Positions 35,886 through 48,900 of a stretch of 64,000 nt of DNA are shown one piece after another. Positions within the stretch are counted from its first letter, which is position 1; the number at the start of each line of letters is the position of its first letter. The position numbers and the translations under genes are program-made. The stretch spans positions 62,001-126,000 of the forward strand of contig QNGE01000282.1 of assembly GCA_008508345.1 (NCBI GenBank). Reading direction: 5' to 3'. Below the pieces are notes generated by a model. The model did not search any database and was not told the DNA's origin. It saw only the letters and a list, made by a program, of their open reading frames with translations. Origin of the DNA: Paragonimus westermani. Lineage: Eukaryota > Platyhelminthes > Trematoda > Plagiorchiida > Troglotrematidae.

Positions 35886-38800
35886 GCAAACGCTCAACCA
35901 CTTTGGTGGATGAGTAATGCTTGAAGTTCCGGGTCACTTTGAGAGTTCACAAAGTAACCGTCCTTAACTTCGGTTAACACGTTTATCCCGCAGGAGTCGT
36001 CAACCTGTCCAGTGACATTTTGATTGTTGGTGTTTATTGGGCCTTTCGCTTACATAGAGTGTAAGACAATCACAATGATTCGTTCCCTAATACCTGGAAT
36101 GTTGGAGTTTATAGTGAAATATACACTTTTAAAGCAAACTGTGTTCTAGCCTTTACCTAAAGCTTGGTGCCCTTCCGCGAAAAACACAGATGATTTGTAT
36201 TCTAATCTTTGTCAAATGCAAACCAGTCAATAACCTTGTTTTATATCTCGCCCTCAAGTCAATTTGTAAACAGGAATTTCAAAATGATGCCGGGCTATCC
36301 ACGTTGCCATTCAATATGTAACTTAAATCTTGTTAATATTTCAATGAGTGATTCAGGGGTTTTCGTAGCCATTTGTTACAACCATTTCCATAGCAAATTA
36401 GTTTGGGATAAATCTATCTGTGACAGTCGAGTAGTTTTTCACTTCTGGGTTCAAGGATCAGTGTGCTACTGAGCAGGTTTCATAAGTAATTAGTGTTGAG
36501 GGGTTCTGAGAAAAAATTGTGCACAGATTGAGGTTGGTGAAACAAATTGGTGAAGCTCACTTGTCAACAACTAAAGCAACTTACGGGATACTGTTCTGTG
36601 TAAGCTGGCTTCATAAGTCGTCTATACTTCAGTTGAAAATTTGTTTGCAGCGGATTAAATTATGTAAACTGTCTAAGTATTTGCAAGTGGTCTGTGCGTG
36701 AGTGCATAGCAGTGGATCATTCACAGTGCGATTCACCACCGCACAGGTTCTCAGTAATTTGTGAGTTCGGTGTTTCAACCGTACTAGTTGGTACGTGAAA
36801 TATCACTTAGTTGAAGAGAACTTCAAATGTGGCTATGCTGCAAGAATTCGTGGACGGTTATTAATGTATCCAGTAGAAAACATAATGTGCCTTAAATGAT
36901 CTGTGTGCCGGAAAATGTCCATTTTTAGAAGAAAGTTAGCAGTCTTTAATTTTCTATTAAAGTCACTAATGACGTACTAACTATACCATTCCTTTTTAGT
37001 CATCTACGATGAACACTTTCGACGGTGAACGAAACAAATAACTTAATTTACAACTCGAAACGCATTTCGATTCTTCAGTTTAGTTTACTTGGTTGACGCT
37101 GCTTTAATAAGATTTGGCGGAATTTAATTTGGTCCGATTTTACCCCACAGGTCTAAATGAAGCCGGTGATTGCATCACCCTCAACTAAATTCTATTGAAC
37201 TATAAAATACGCATTCTGCCTGCAACCAGTTTAACCACTAAAGACGGTCAATATGATAGTGTTCACACACAACCGGAGCGCAGCCTCAGAGTACACATTT
37301 TCTGGATCACTGAAAGGGTGCGCGTGCACACAATTGTCCGTCAATCGACCTATACCACTCAAATCTCAAAAAATGACTTTGTATACTTTTGCAGTAAATA
37401 CTGGAAGTTTGCTACACGATACGTGACAGTTCATAGAATGTTGTCCAAAAGCAACCTTATCAGCCATCGTGATAACTATGGTATTCACCGATCAGATATT
37501 GAAAATTTAAAGACAGAACACGATTAGACCAATACATATCTGTGTAATGCCTTTGTAACTGCCAAAATGTAGGCACGAACTTCACGTCTATTTTTCTTGT
37601 CAGAGTTTACCACTCACATACGGAAGACAATGAAATTGATGTAAACGAGCAAAAAGACTCGACGGAAGTCGATCAATGTTCCGCTGAATAGCTTTCTGTC
37701 GGTATTAATTCCGCCCGTATTCATTTAGTGTTTCATTGAAAGTAGTTTGAAACTCCAGGTTTTTTCCCTACACGATGATCTGGAACAGGAAGGGATTTAA
37801 TAAATAAAACTGTCAGATGTGAAACATTTAAAAATATATATTGCACTCCAAACATCCTGATTAATCAGTTAAGTGCTTCACATTAAAACAGCGTGAATCG
37901 TGAAAGCTTTCGCACTATGCGGTAATTAAATTGTGCCTACCAATCTTGATGTGAGGAACTGGTTGGTGGCTAACAATTGCGCACACACGATTTGTGTGGT
38001 AAAATCGTTAAAGCGGATCTTGGCATTTCATGCCGAAAATAGTTGCAAGACGGTTCATGCGTAAACATACGGTTTGACATCACATGCCCAATCAACCTAT
38101 CCACGAATCACAGCAACAAACTTACCAGTAGAGAAGAATGGAGAAAAGATTTCATGGATCACAATGCTTCCAACAGATTATCATCCTTTGATCTGAGAAC
38201 CTTGGGATATTGAGTGGTAACTAGAAAGCTATTGGTAAAAACAGAAATGGTCACAGAAATTGGTTAGGGGATGTGAACTGTTCCATAATGTTTACTTACA
38301 CGCTGGAAGTAGACTTTTGTGAAAACACTCCATCCAACCAGGCAAGTCTGAGTGCTACGAGCTGACTTGAGCCATCTCACTTGCAGACAGATTTGACGGC
38401 TTGGAATAAAGCGACTGCAGCTAAAATTCAGCCAATTCAAAATGTTCCACTTGTGTCTGGACATACGACGTCTTCAATAAATAGCGAAAATAAAAGGATT
38501 GCAATCAGTTGATTAATTGGAAAGTAACCAAGAAAGGAAGTATTATCGAATTGCTTCCAGCAAACAGCTCCTAACGTCACAACCGTAAAAGATGCTTGGC
38601 TATGGGAGTTGGTTTGCTAGAACGTCGTTTTGAGTTACGTCATAATACGCAATTATGAACGCAAACACTATTGTGCATAATTTATGTGCATCCACACCGT
38701 TGTACTAGTGCGGCAATGGCGTTTTTGGAAACATTCCGCACAGTGTATATTTGCACTTCCAGCAGACGCTCCGGGTTCTCATTCTTTATATTGTTGAGAC

Positions 38801-39744
38801 CTGCCCTCAGGTGCCACATGTTCGAGTTATGCTAACCTTTTCACAAAAGAAGCTGAGCCACATAACAGTGTGACATATGTTTTGAATACAAGGAGCACTC
38901 AGGGTAACAGATTAGGAACAAGGCAGTATTTTAGGCTACTTTGTGTTGTTTTGTGTGGCACTAGTCGGTTTCAGTACACTGTCACCTTATGATAAGCATC
39001 ACATAGGCATGAACGTCCAGGCTATCAATCTTTAAATATATCGATTTAAAACACTGATCACCATTTCCAAAAATGATACTTCCCTATGTAGTGTAAGATA
39101 GTGATCTAATGGAACACGTTAAAACTTGGTGTCATGGGTTTTATTCTCTAAAAGGAACAGACGACTCAAATATATCTGGTCAGTGACTGTTTCGGTAAGT
39201 TAGTGTGGTTAATCTCCTTAAATATGTTCATGAAGACTGTCAGTCTACAGTGGGCCTTATTGTGAGACTATAAGTCCATCACCAATCTAACGATGAATCC
39301 TACCTTTCAAAGGACAATGAATGCTCCGGTACAAAACAATATTACGATCATTTCAGTTATTGCTGGGTGACGTTAATTTACCTGATTTTGACAAAGAAGT
39401 GAACCATACCTTTTCCACCAGATGGATGCTAGCTAGTACAGAAAAAGTCTTCAAACTGGTAACTTCCCGTCTGCTAGCTCAGAAACTATTGAACACTGTT
39501 TTACTTACATCTTTCTCGTACTCCTAGATATGCCCGTTGGAATGCGAAATTCGATCAAACTTTAAGTGCAGTCTAGGGTCACTGTATACAAAAATCTTTC
39601 ACTGGTTGTGTTCTTGGGGAAAAAAGCCGAGGAATTTGCTCAGTTTATCTACACCATCACATTTGTTCACAACTTTCATACTGAGATCAAATTTACAATC
39701 AGCCTCTTTCGTTAAGAAGCACTTGACTTGCCTTCCGTTCTGGG
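35886..39744. other. Non-coding stretch
   Basis: Frames up to 110 codons (37195-37527, plus) have no recognisable product. No RNA gene, tandem array or transposon protein was seen. Confidence 0.5.
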
Positions 39745-39895
39745 AATAGCTCGTTGGTCGTATATATTCCTGTCACAGCTAGGAGTAGAAATGTGCCATT
39801 CTTTCACAGGATAATCGTGTTGACCACCGTGCCACTGACAACATACTCGGCACGATCGAATTATCATACTCGGATTCTCAACTACGTAAGCTTCT
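39745..39895 (-). repeat. tRNA-derived SINE, minus-strand copy
   Basis: Shares the start block (GCTCGTTGG), the reversed A-box region (GTGTTGACCACCGTGCCACTGA, split here as GTGTTGACCAC and CGTGCCACTGA) and the leader block GAATTATCATA with the 45.8-46.0 kb copy. The reversed B-box area is changed (CTAGGAGTAGAA), so the copy is an inactive relic. Confidence 0.6.
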
Positions 39896-42800
39896 GTTTG
39901 CTTTTCATGTCTCACGTTTCTCTCCATAGGAGTCACAACTATTGCCTGTTAACTCCAACCAAAAACCTTCAAAATTAGGACTTTTGGGGAAGGATGAATT
40001 CTTCGATTTTTTTCGTCGTTTCGGTTGCTTTTAAAATAAACATGCTATCTACGTGCATTACAACGGAGCGCAAGAGAAATTTCCCATCTTAGTTTCAATA
40101 GTAATTGCCGGCAGCACATGCTAAAGCGAAACCACATAAACTTCTGTTACATGTTTAACAAATCGAGGGCAAACAGGTAAAGTCTGTGACTTTTTTGTTT
40201 GACGGGTTTCAATAACCAAAGATACCACATTAATTATTTGATAAGAACAGTTAGTGTTTCGTGGAAATGACTAATTTTTACATCGTCATTTACACATTCA
40301 AGATTGACCACAATTTTAAGAGCGTAAAGTTTGGAAACATATTACCAAACCAGTTAAGCGGTCACAATGTGTGTTCCTGTAAGACAAACGGGTGAAGCGT
40401 GTTTCAGTCTTTGTTTATCAGTCAATTACTAGGTAGTCCACTCATTAGAACTCAGCAAGTATCGTGGTGATATATATTGTGAGCAGAAAATGCAAATTTC
40501 CGTCGTTTACTGACGTGCAATTTATTTGTTGATTTGCAGTAAAATTCAGAGGAAACCTTTAAATTCATAATTCCCTCACGGACTGGATTTTGCAACAACT
40601 TTAGGGCATCTTCACCGTATATGAATACTGGTTGTCTTCATGAAGTCCATGTCGACTGCCGTAGACTGGAAACCTTGACTTGTGAATAACTTCAGAGAAA
40701 TAAATCCTTGACGCGTGCCGAAATGGAGGAGATTTGGGTAACTTGAAGCAAACCTAGAGGAGGAGTATATATTTAGAATATAAAATACGTATGTCGGTTT
40801 TAATGAACGGCAAGAGTAGCTACATAGAAGCATCCATTAAGTGAACGATACCCAGGATGATGGAATATTTCCTGAATTGATGCAGTAATCGGTCTCACCG
40901 GAGAACGACAACATTACTGAGACACGCAAGCAAAAAACGCCCACCTTTGCATGACATGTCTAGATCATCGATCACGTTGTTCACCCAGCTTATGCATTCG
41001 GAATCACTCCATGACTCATGCGGTAGCTCAGACTGCCGCAATCAATGTAGTGACACCGTTCAGAGCAAACTGTACATGTGATCATGCCATGGACTTAGCG
41101 ATCTCTCCTGAACCACCGCCTAACTATTCGTCCTACCCCACTAATAGTTCGACACCAAACACCGCTGCTTACTGTTGTAAACCCGGCACGGATGGGTCAG
41201 CACGAAGTGCTTGCATTCACCACTATTCGTGTTCTAAATGTTCTGATAAATCTTCTGAATAAAATGTACTGTGTTAAATATAGAGATGTTTACGTTTTGC
41301 TCCTATATGTCAGCAAATACATATGCCGTAATTTGTTAACGTCAGTTGCGAACTTAGCAAATGTTAATATGCAACCTGTTTTTAAAGTTTGTGTTATATC
41401 AATCAGACACTTACGAAATAATACTGATTACGAAAGGGGTTTTTAAAATATGAAAACCAAATCGCATAAAACGCCTTTGTAGTCTGCTTTTTATAAGATA
41501 GACACCATAACCAAATTCAAATTTTGGTTATAACTCTTGATCGATAACACAGAAAGCACCCAGAGCACAACTGGTGATCAGTAAAAGAAACTAGACCTTC
41601 CCGCTTGACTAACTTTATGCTTTTGGGGCAAAGAATGTTGGATTATAAGATGCAGAAATCTGCTGGTTACAACTGTTGTTTATGGTTACGCAGCATAGAA
41701 AGTCTTAACCTAATCCCGTTCATATATTCCTTTGAGGCCACAGTTGCTTCTGTGGTTAATCACACAATCCGACGCTGTGGAGTATGAGTGATATACATGT
41801 GTTAGATTGCTGATTTCTTATGGCTACTCTAAAATGATATAATGTGAACTCGTCGCCTTGTCTCACCGTACTCACAAATTATATCAACGTATAACGACCA
41901 AGAATTTAATAAGTGTGAGCAATCTGACAAAACACGGTAGATACTGTTCCACATGATCATACTAAACAAACTGTTCATTTCCTTCGCCTGAACCTGTCAG
42001 ATTGACACACAGGAACTCGGATTCAATGTGGTGCTTATTTTATGACAACATCTGACTGTCAGCAATTTGACCACATTTATCTCAGGTTTCATTTTTGTCA
42101 ATCTGCGTGATTGACTTGGAATACTCTTGACGTTATAGGGAAAGCGCGTATTGTGACCCATTTTAAGCAATGCTGATCAGAAAGTGCATTTCATTAAGTG
42201 AAGTAAACGGTGTAAAGCCGTGTCCATTTTTAAGAAGCAGTTACTCTACAGCACTTACTAGGGTTTGAGTTATTTCCAGCGGCAATATGACTGAGCAGTT
42301 GTGACACTGTAAATGTGGTTAGATTATGAACAATAAGGATTTAGAAAACCTTTCAAATTTGTTCCCAATTTACGTTGGTGAGTTGTTTGCCAACACAGCG
42401 AAGTGAATCATTTTATACCTACATCCTGGACTGGTCTGCTGACTTGTAGATGTGTTTGTCTGTGCTTTCGAATTCTTACCAGCAGTTAGAAAGGTGTTCC
42501 TCGTGAAATTATCAGCTGATGCATCTGTCGAGAAAAAAAAATATTGCACTATGTATCTAAGGTTTGGGTCCTAATGCTTCTTCTACGCTAGCAAACGTAA
42601 CCTTTCCATTTGGGTAGGATTGAAAATAAGATTTCAATGCACACTGTTTGTTATTATAAACCTCATAACGAGAACGATATGAACAATGTGATAAAGTACA
42701 TCGAACCACGCATTGTTCACCTTACATTCGATATGCTGACGTACCACTGTCATCCAAAAACAGCAGTGCGCAAACACTATTCAGCTTTTTGTATTAACAC

Positions 42801-43842
42801 CTCTGTTGTGCCCACATCTCACTTTTGGTCACAGGTTTTAAATCTTGGTGGGACAGACTGTACACTAATCAGGTAACTATTTTATGAATCACTTTTGATC
42901 GAACAACCCTACCAACCAATACGGCTTATAACCGGATAAATTTTAAGCTGATTAAGCCCTCCAAATTTCGCTTCCCCGTGCTACATTCATTGGAAACTTG
43001 GTGTACTACGATCGGCGATTGGTCAGGCAATCAATCAATGTCACCTGACTAACTCCAGACGTAACTCATTTTAATATATTCAGTGGTAATTTGACGAAAT
43101 GTTTTCAGGCAGTGTGGTGGGTGTCTGGTGCTGGGATGCGGTTTCCGGTTGACACCATTAGCACATTAATGCAGCTCTTGAGTTCACGCAGACAATTTAG
43201 TCATTCCTGTTCAATGAACGGCTCTGAAATTAAAACTAACCGAGCTGTCGTTACAGTAGCACGCATAGTAGTCATCACTTGAATACTGCCTTACGTTCGT
43301 AATCATTAACATTACCAAACTTTAACTGCCATTTAGACACAACTGATAAGTATTCGAAAACTCAGTCACATTCGTATGTGGCTACTGGTCAAGCGAGTGT
43401 ATCCACCCTCGGGTTAGATTTCCATTTGATGGGTAGAACATTTGTCGATCGCAATTTGAAGTACTCGTTTAGGGAACGTAGTCTGCCATGTAGACAACTG
43501 AGTAACCAGCAAATGGTTAAAAATAGTTCGCATGCGATGGGTTGTGCTTTGTAAGTTTCGTAACGAAAATGCATCATTTACACAATAAATAAATGCAACT
43601 TCGGGATGAGTTTTTCTACCAGTTTCTCTAGATAGAATGGGTAGTCTCTAATTACTGTAAGATATCCGAATAGGTAAGCATTCTAACCATATTGAGAGGA
43701 CCTGCAAATTTAATGGCAAAGGTGCCGTTCTATATCAGTAGAACAACCTATGAAAAACAATCGATTAGTCAGCTGGTTCTAATCTGGGCAATCTCCCGAA
43801 ATTTCACTTGCTTTATGTGAAGTGACAATATACCATTTATTT
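39896..43842. other. Mostly non-coding stretch
   Basis: Apart from the weak exon candidate at 40951-41262 described separately, I see only chance-length frames, such as an 88-codon frame at 42610-42876 with no known domain. Confidence 0.45.
40951..41262 (+). CDS. Weak exon candidate, Cys/Ser/Pro-rich, unknown product
   Basis: A 103-codon frame from an ATG with composition unlike its neighbours: nine or so cysteines, a PEPPPNYSSYPTNSS stretch at about residues 52-66, and many His and Ser residues. The stop TAA at 41260-41262 overlaps a canonical AATAAA at 41258-41263. That would be odd for an ordinary gene but possible for a terminal exon with a minimal 3' UTR. No signal peptide, family or splice partner is recognised. 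The length is within chance expectation, so this is only a candidate. Confidence 0.2.
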   Translation: MTCLDHRSRCSPSLCIRNHSMTHAVAQTAAINVVTPFRANCTCDHAMDLAISPEPPPNYSSYPTNSSTPNTAAYCCKPGTDGSARSACIHHYSCSKCSDKSSE

Positions 43843-43945
43843 CCGCTTGATCACTGCCGAGAGTTGAACCCTCAATTATCGCGGATTTTTATGACTATGC
43901 TGTTTCGTCTAAATCTTTTTATTAACCGCTCGAGTTATTAATCTA
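43843..43945 (-). repeat. tRNA-like element with long variable region (class II-like)
   Basis: On the minus strand the segment reads CTCGAGCGGTTAATAA, like the CCGAGTGGTTAAGG A-box region of Leu/Ser tRNAs, then about 45 bases, then TCCGCGATAATTG and the B-box/T-arm GAGGGTTCAACTCTC. The T-arm stem can pair (with wobbles) around a TTCAAC loop. The long gap between D-arm and T-arm regions suits a class II tRNA with an extended variable arm. No proper acceptor stem was found, so a tRNA-derived SINE or tRNA pseudogene is more likely than a working tRNA. It differs from the main SINE family of the window. Confidence 0.4.
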
Positions 43946-45779
43946 GAATTTGACACTACTTGAAATCATTTGTGCGTTGTCACGTAAATCTTAAGGTTCT
44001 TAATTTGCATCCCCAGGTTACATTACAGAAGACCTTAGTTACTTAGGCCATTCGCTTCGGTATCTCGCCTTCCAGTGTCTCATTTTCCAGTGTTTTTCTG
44101 ATAACCTATGGCAAGTCGGCGTACAAAGTTTACTTCACCACTGCCCTTAAAATTCGAGGAGTATTTACCAAATAATTATCCAATACCAGCCGGAGATGAT
44201 TTTGATACAGTTGCGTACCCTCACATTCTACCTTATCATGGGTATTATTTATGTAACAAAGGAAATATATTAACCGACCTAAAATGTTTCTTAGATGGGC
44301 AAAGTTATGCTGACTGTGATCATGTAGTCACCCTATTTCTCGCCTTAGCATATACCACTGACATCTGGTGCCTAAATGTCCTAACGAGGCACATGACCCT
44401 TTTTGGATACGTCCACGATTTGTGCGGTTTGACCTTTAGGAGTAGTGCCACCCAGTAGCAGTGCACCATCTGTTTTTACGTCGCCTCAAAAACCAGGACG
44501 TTTCATCAAAGTTCGCCTTTGTGATTCAAATTAAGGCTGGCGGCCGCCGAAGTGACCTTTTGGCAACTGCCGTTGTTTTTTGTCGTCCACCATTGTTACC
44601 GTTTGTTACTACTGCTTATTCCTCAGCTGAAAACCTGGAAGTAACTACTTAAGAAGCAACCGACAAATAACGGAAGTTTATTCCGTGAATACCAGAGGAT
44701 GACGCCATTTAATCAAAACAGAGGAACGATGAATCATTGGAATGAAACGGTCATGTTTTTAACTGGTAGTAAGTCAAACCTCATCTAAATGCCTGTTTCA
44801 AAGCCATAAAGCACAAAGCGCTGAATTTTTTATTGGATTTTACCAGAAGTTTATGAGTAGAAATATCAAACTTGTTGAAGATATGAAAGTGTTTACATAC
44901 TAGCAATTATGTCAAAAATTCAGAAACCATACTCACCTGCTTAATGGACTGCATCGTTTAACACAGCATATAATTGTAGTTTACAATGATCTGCCTAAAA
45001 TCACCGCTCTGAATGCTCTGGCTTTCTGCATGAAAAATTCAAGCATATATTTCTGTGGAAGGTGTCACTGTGAACGTGACAGTTTAAGTGGGGAATGATA
45101 GTGACCAAATGTAGAACACCTTAATATACATTAGTTTGTCAATGTTGGCAAGCAAACCCATTTTCTGCTCATCTGCTATAACTGGACTAGCAGGTTGTGT
45201 TAAGTATGTATGCAAATATGTTGGGGACTCTTGCATGAATTCAGTGAAAATTAGTTTAGTTCAAAAACGACGTAACGATGTCTTACTAGGTTTACCATCG
45301 TTTGCTCAATATTTCAGTGAAATCTACACGATATGACGCTGAACTCGGAATTAGTAGGTATAGCATAAAATTGTATAATGACATAACTGTTAGATGAGCC
45401 GCAATATTTTCTAGCGGAATGTCTTCACGACAACCTGTTTTACTCCGCATATATGTAGCTCTTGTGTATTATATCAGGTAAATCCTTAACTTGTAGGCTA
45501 ATCGAATAGTAGCCAACCAGATTTAGTAGCGCCAGGGTGGTTATTCTGTTGCACGGTTAAAATCATTTTGTATTCTGATTCATATTTGTATTAACCCTAG
45601 TTAGGATAGTGGTTTGTTGTAGGCATGAAACAGGAGACCAAATACGTCCCTTTTGTAGCCGTCGTGGTTGAGTAGAACCCTTAATTCTGGTCGCCATCAT
45701 TGAACAAAGTCATATTTCCAACTCAACTATCACTCACAATTAATCACAACTTTCGCATTTGGGTAAACATTCCGCTCAT
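43946..45779. other. Non-coding stretch
   Basis: Includes a 116-codon plus-strand frame (44108-44458) starting at ATG. It has no recognised domain and is close to chance length. Confidence 0.45.
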
Positions 45780-45970
45780 CCTCTTGTGACACAAAGCAGT
45801 ATGCTCGAGTATTATTTTCGTTAGAGCTCGTCAGTAGTGCATATCCTTCCCACGGCTGGGGTTAGAACTCCGATCACGCCTTGATGAGGCAAACGTGCTG
45901 ACCACTGTACCACTGACCTCATGATAACCATGAACGAATTATCATATCTGAATTTTCGACCGCTTTCGCT
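45780..45970 (-). repeat. tRNA-derived SINE, best-preserved minus-strand copy
   Basis: The clearest minus-strand member of the family. Reading on the minus strand, a leader (GATATGATAATTCG) precedes an A box (TCAGTGGTACAGTGGTCAGC, 45916 down to 45897) and a B box (GAGTTCTAACCCC, 45870 down to 45858), followed by a body starting AGCCGTGGGAAGG and the shared GCACTACTGACGAGC block. The same order is seen in the plus-strand copy at 16.6 kb. SINEs of this kind are transcribed by RNA polymerase III and moved by a partner LINE. Ends are approximate; no tail repeat or target duplication was identified. Confidence 0.65.
45858..45916 (-). promoter_or_regulatory. Pol III A and B boxes of the minus-strand SINE
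   Basis: The A box (TCAGTGGTACAGTGGTCAGC) resembles the TAGCTCAGTGGTAGAGC region of tRNA genes. The B box (GAGTTCTAACCCC) fits the GTTC.A.CC core. Spacing is about 26 bases between boxes, at the low end of the tRNA range. Confidence 0.5.
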
Positions 45971-48900
45971 ATTGAGTGATGACAGTAGTTGTTTTTCATG
46001 CTAAATAAGCTGAATGATAGGTGTCACTTTGCTTTTTATGGAACTGAACGCTCACTGGCCATTCATGCACACAGCAACCATGCTCACTAGGTCAGTCTAG
46101 TGTCAAGCTTGTAAGCGTCGTTCACCTAAATCCATTACCAATTAGAAAAAGTAAAGACGGTATAGAGAGATTTTTATCCCACGTTAAGCTGATTAATTCC
46201 TTGGATTATTTGAATGAAAGTCAATTTTTCTCATTACTAATAAATACCGTTGACCGCTGCAAAACAATCATTGCGAACAATCGACTAACAGGAAACGGTG
46301 GTTTGCTGAGCTAATGTACACCGATGGTTTACGAAATACAGCAACATTCCTCTGTATTGTTGCTTTAATCAACTACTTGAGCTTGCACTCACTGACTTTT
46401 CCTTCTTATTTCGCTTCTGTTCTGTTGCCTCATCTTTTTCCCCATCTGTTGAGAAGCTGATATAGACAGTGTTCCGTGAAAGATAATACAAATGCCTAGT
46501 AAGAGATAGATGCAAATATCTCTGTGGATAAGAACGAAGGGTTTACTGTGGAAACCTTAACTGCCAATATTCACTTGGTGCGAAGATGTCTGGAAAAAAT
46601 AAGGGTGGCGCAAATCTCACAGTGTTCTCCTCAGCATAGATTTATGACAATGGCTTGTGAAAACTCCCCAGAATGACTATAAAAATACACAAACCCTGAG
46701 TTTTAGGCAACGGCTTGCTCAAGTGACCGGATGAGTCAAATGCTTTTCTGTTTTCTTGCGATGTTTATAAACGTATCCATGAAAGCGCTCTATGATTCGA
46801 GCCTATTTTGCATTTCACAACTCGTCTGCCATTTTTTGCTTCAGACTGGAGGAAGTCCACAGATTGGTTCAAATATTAGGAAAAGTTATAGGAAACGTGC
46901 AGAAATGCAGGTTTTAGAGGTTACTAGATGGCATTCCTAATGTACAAGTTATGACGGGATAAGTAGCAGATATCTAACAATCAAAAATACCACATAGGCC
47001 CTTTAGACATAACTTTTTGCGCATTTCCAAGATTTTTCCAACCACACCATTGCTGTATGAACCGCATCAAGTTTAGAATTGAAAGAAACAGAGGTAGACA
47101 CTTAAAATAATGATCAAAGAGATAATCAGGCAAGACGTAGGATTTACATTTTTCTTGGAATGGAAGTTCTGGTAGGATCGAGCATGGTAGTCCTATGAAT
47201 GAACAACAAACGCGTAAGATAGTCCATTACATGTTTTTCCTGGCAAACCCATTGTACCTAAAAAAAATCAAGGTTATTTATTGGTTAACTCTCAATTCCG
47301 CTTGCTGGTGTTGACCTAGAAAACATATAGAACATTCACAGTCTTCGAACTGTAAAGAGGCAAACTTACAATTCATGACGCGTTCTTGTTAGTTTGGTAC
47401 TGTGTTTCTGGTGAGTTGCGTCGGTAAGATGACCGCTGAGAATGTTGATGGTTGCCCATCAATGATCACCACACTGCACACGTCAGCAATTTTGCAGTGC
47501 TTCTCCGTTTCAGTTTCAAGGTTTAAATCACTATAGCAGTAAGTTTCCTTACAGATTTAGGAGAAATCAGAAAAAGAATCGGTTTACAGAATAGAATGAA
47601 AATTAAGTCCCGAGCAGTTGTTAGAAATGACCAAGTGGTGTAATACTTTATCTCTGATGTGGACATGAAACTGGGCGTGCACGTCCGTGACTAAAAGGTA
47701 CACTTCATGTGACGTACTTAGAATTCGTAAGTTGTAATTTCTAATCACTCATTCATATCTGAATCACAAAGAACCTCCTGGGGCAATCATGGACAGTTTA
47801 CTGAATGAGTGAAAAAGAGTTATTTAGGAGTAAAACAGCAAAAATTACGGCACACAAATACTCTGCGTTTTATCTCTGTCTAAACTCTATATATCTTAAG
47901 TTTATTGTGGATCAGTGTTCGAGTGCCTAAAACTAATCGTTTCATTTGCCAGAAGAATGTGTTCAGTGTTATCTCGAGGAAGAACACGTAATTTTTTGTT
48001 ACGTTGATGCGTTACAGCCAACTAAGAGGAGGACATTCATCGTGCTAAACATGGTTGTTGTCTACATGAATAAACACGTTTTCAAGGGAAGTTTGGCCAA
48101 AAATTTGTAACACATATACCTAGCACCCTAACCTTTCCGTTTTGAAAGGCTGCTGTTCGCTGTCTGGCTTACTGAGGATATATTCAAAAGATATGGTCAG
48201 AACATATCTACGTTATCTTGGTTCACATCTTGCAGCTTGTTATATTTTATTTTCGGAAAACAGTCGACAGGAATCTACGGTGAGTTGGTTATCGTAATTA
48301 CCATCCAAACCAGCCTTAATCAACAGAATTATGGGGCAGGTGCGATCATGTATGATGCGCAAGTATACTGGATTTCTATTAAACAAGAGAGTGCAACCAG
48401 GAGACGAGATTCGATTATACGTTTTCACGCTGCAACAGGCCAATGTGTAATTCACTTTGGTCCGTGCAAAATTTCAGCTTATTAGTGATTTCACCCCAGC
48501 TGTGTCGTTCTCATACAATCGTATTTATCTGAGCCGAACGTCAATCAGCTTTTGTTTGAAGCCAACTGAAAACTGTAATATTTTACATGAGACCAGTTTT
48601 ACTCACTGAAGCATCTGATCAATACCGATATCCGTTGGCCGATGAGACAATCCACATAGTGTGATTTTGTTGTGAGAATGCATTGACCGTTTTCATTATT
48701 CGTACTCCATGTTTCTTTTTCACTGGATTAAGAGGATCCAGTGGCGTCTTTGTTAAACCGTTTAAACAATCGCGCGTTGGAAACCTGCATTTTGGAAGCT
48801 CATTTTAATACGAGCTTGATTGTTTACAGATTACCTAGGTAAAATTAACTCCGATTTGGTCGACGTAACTAACACATCAAGATCAAGCGTAGGATTCTTC

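Noticed and set aside
36209..36472. DSGVF followed by Cys, reminiscent of an immunoglobulin-domain F strand
   Set aside because: The cysteine is at the wrong spacing for the D.G.Y.C motif, there is no partner cysteine or tryptophan, and the first codon is TTG.
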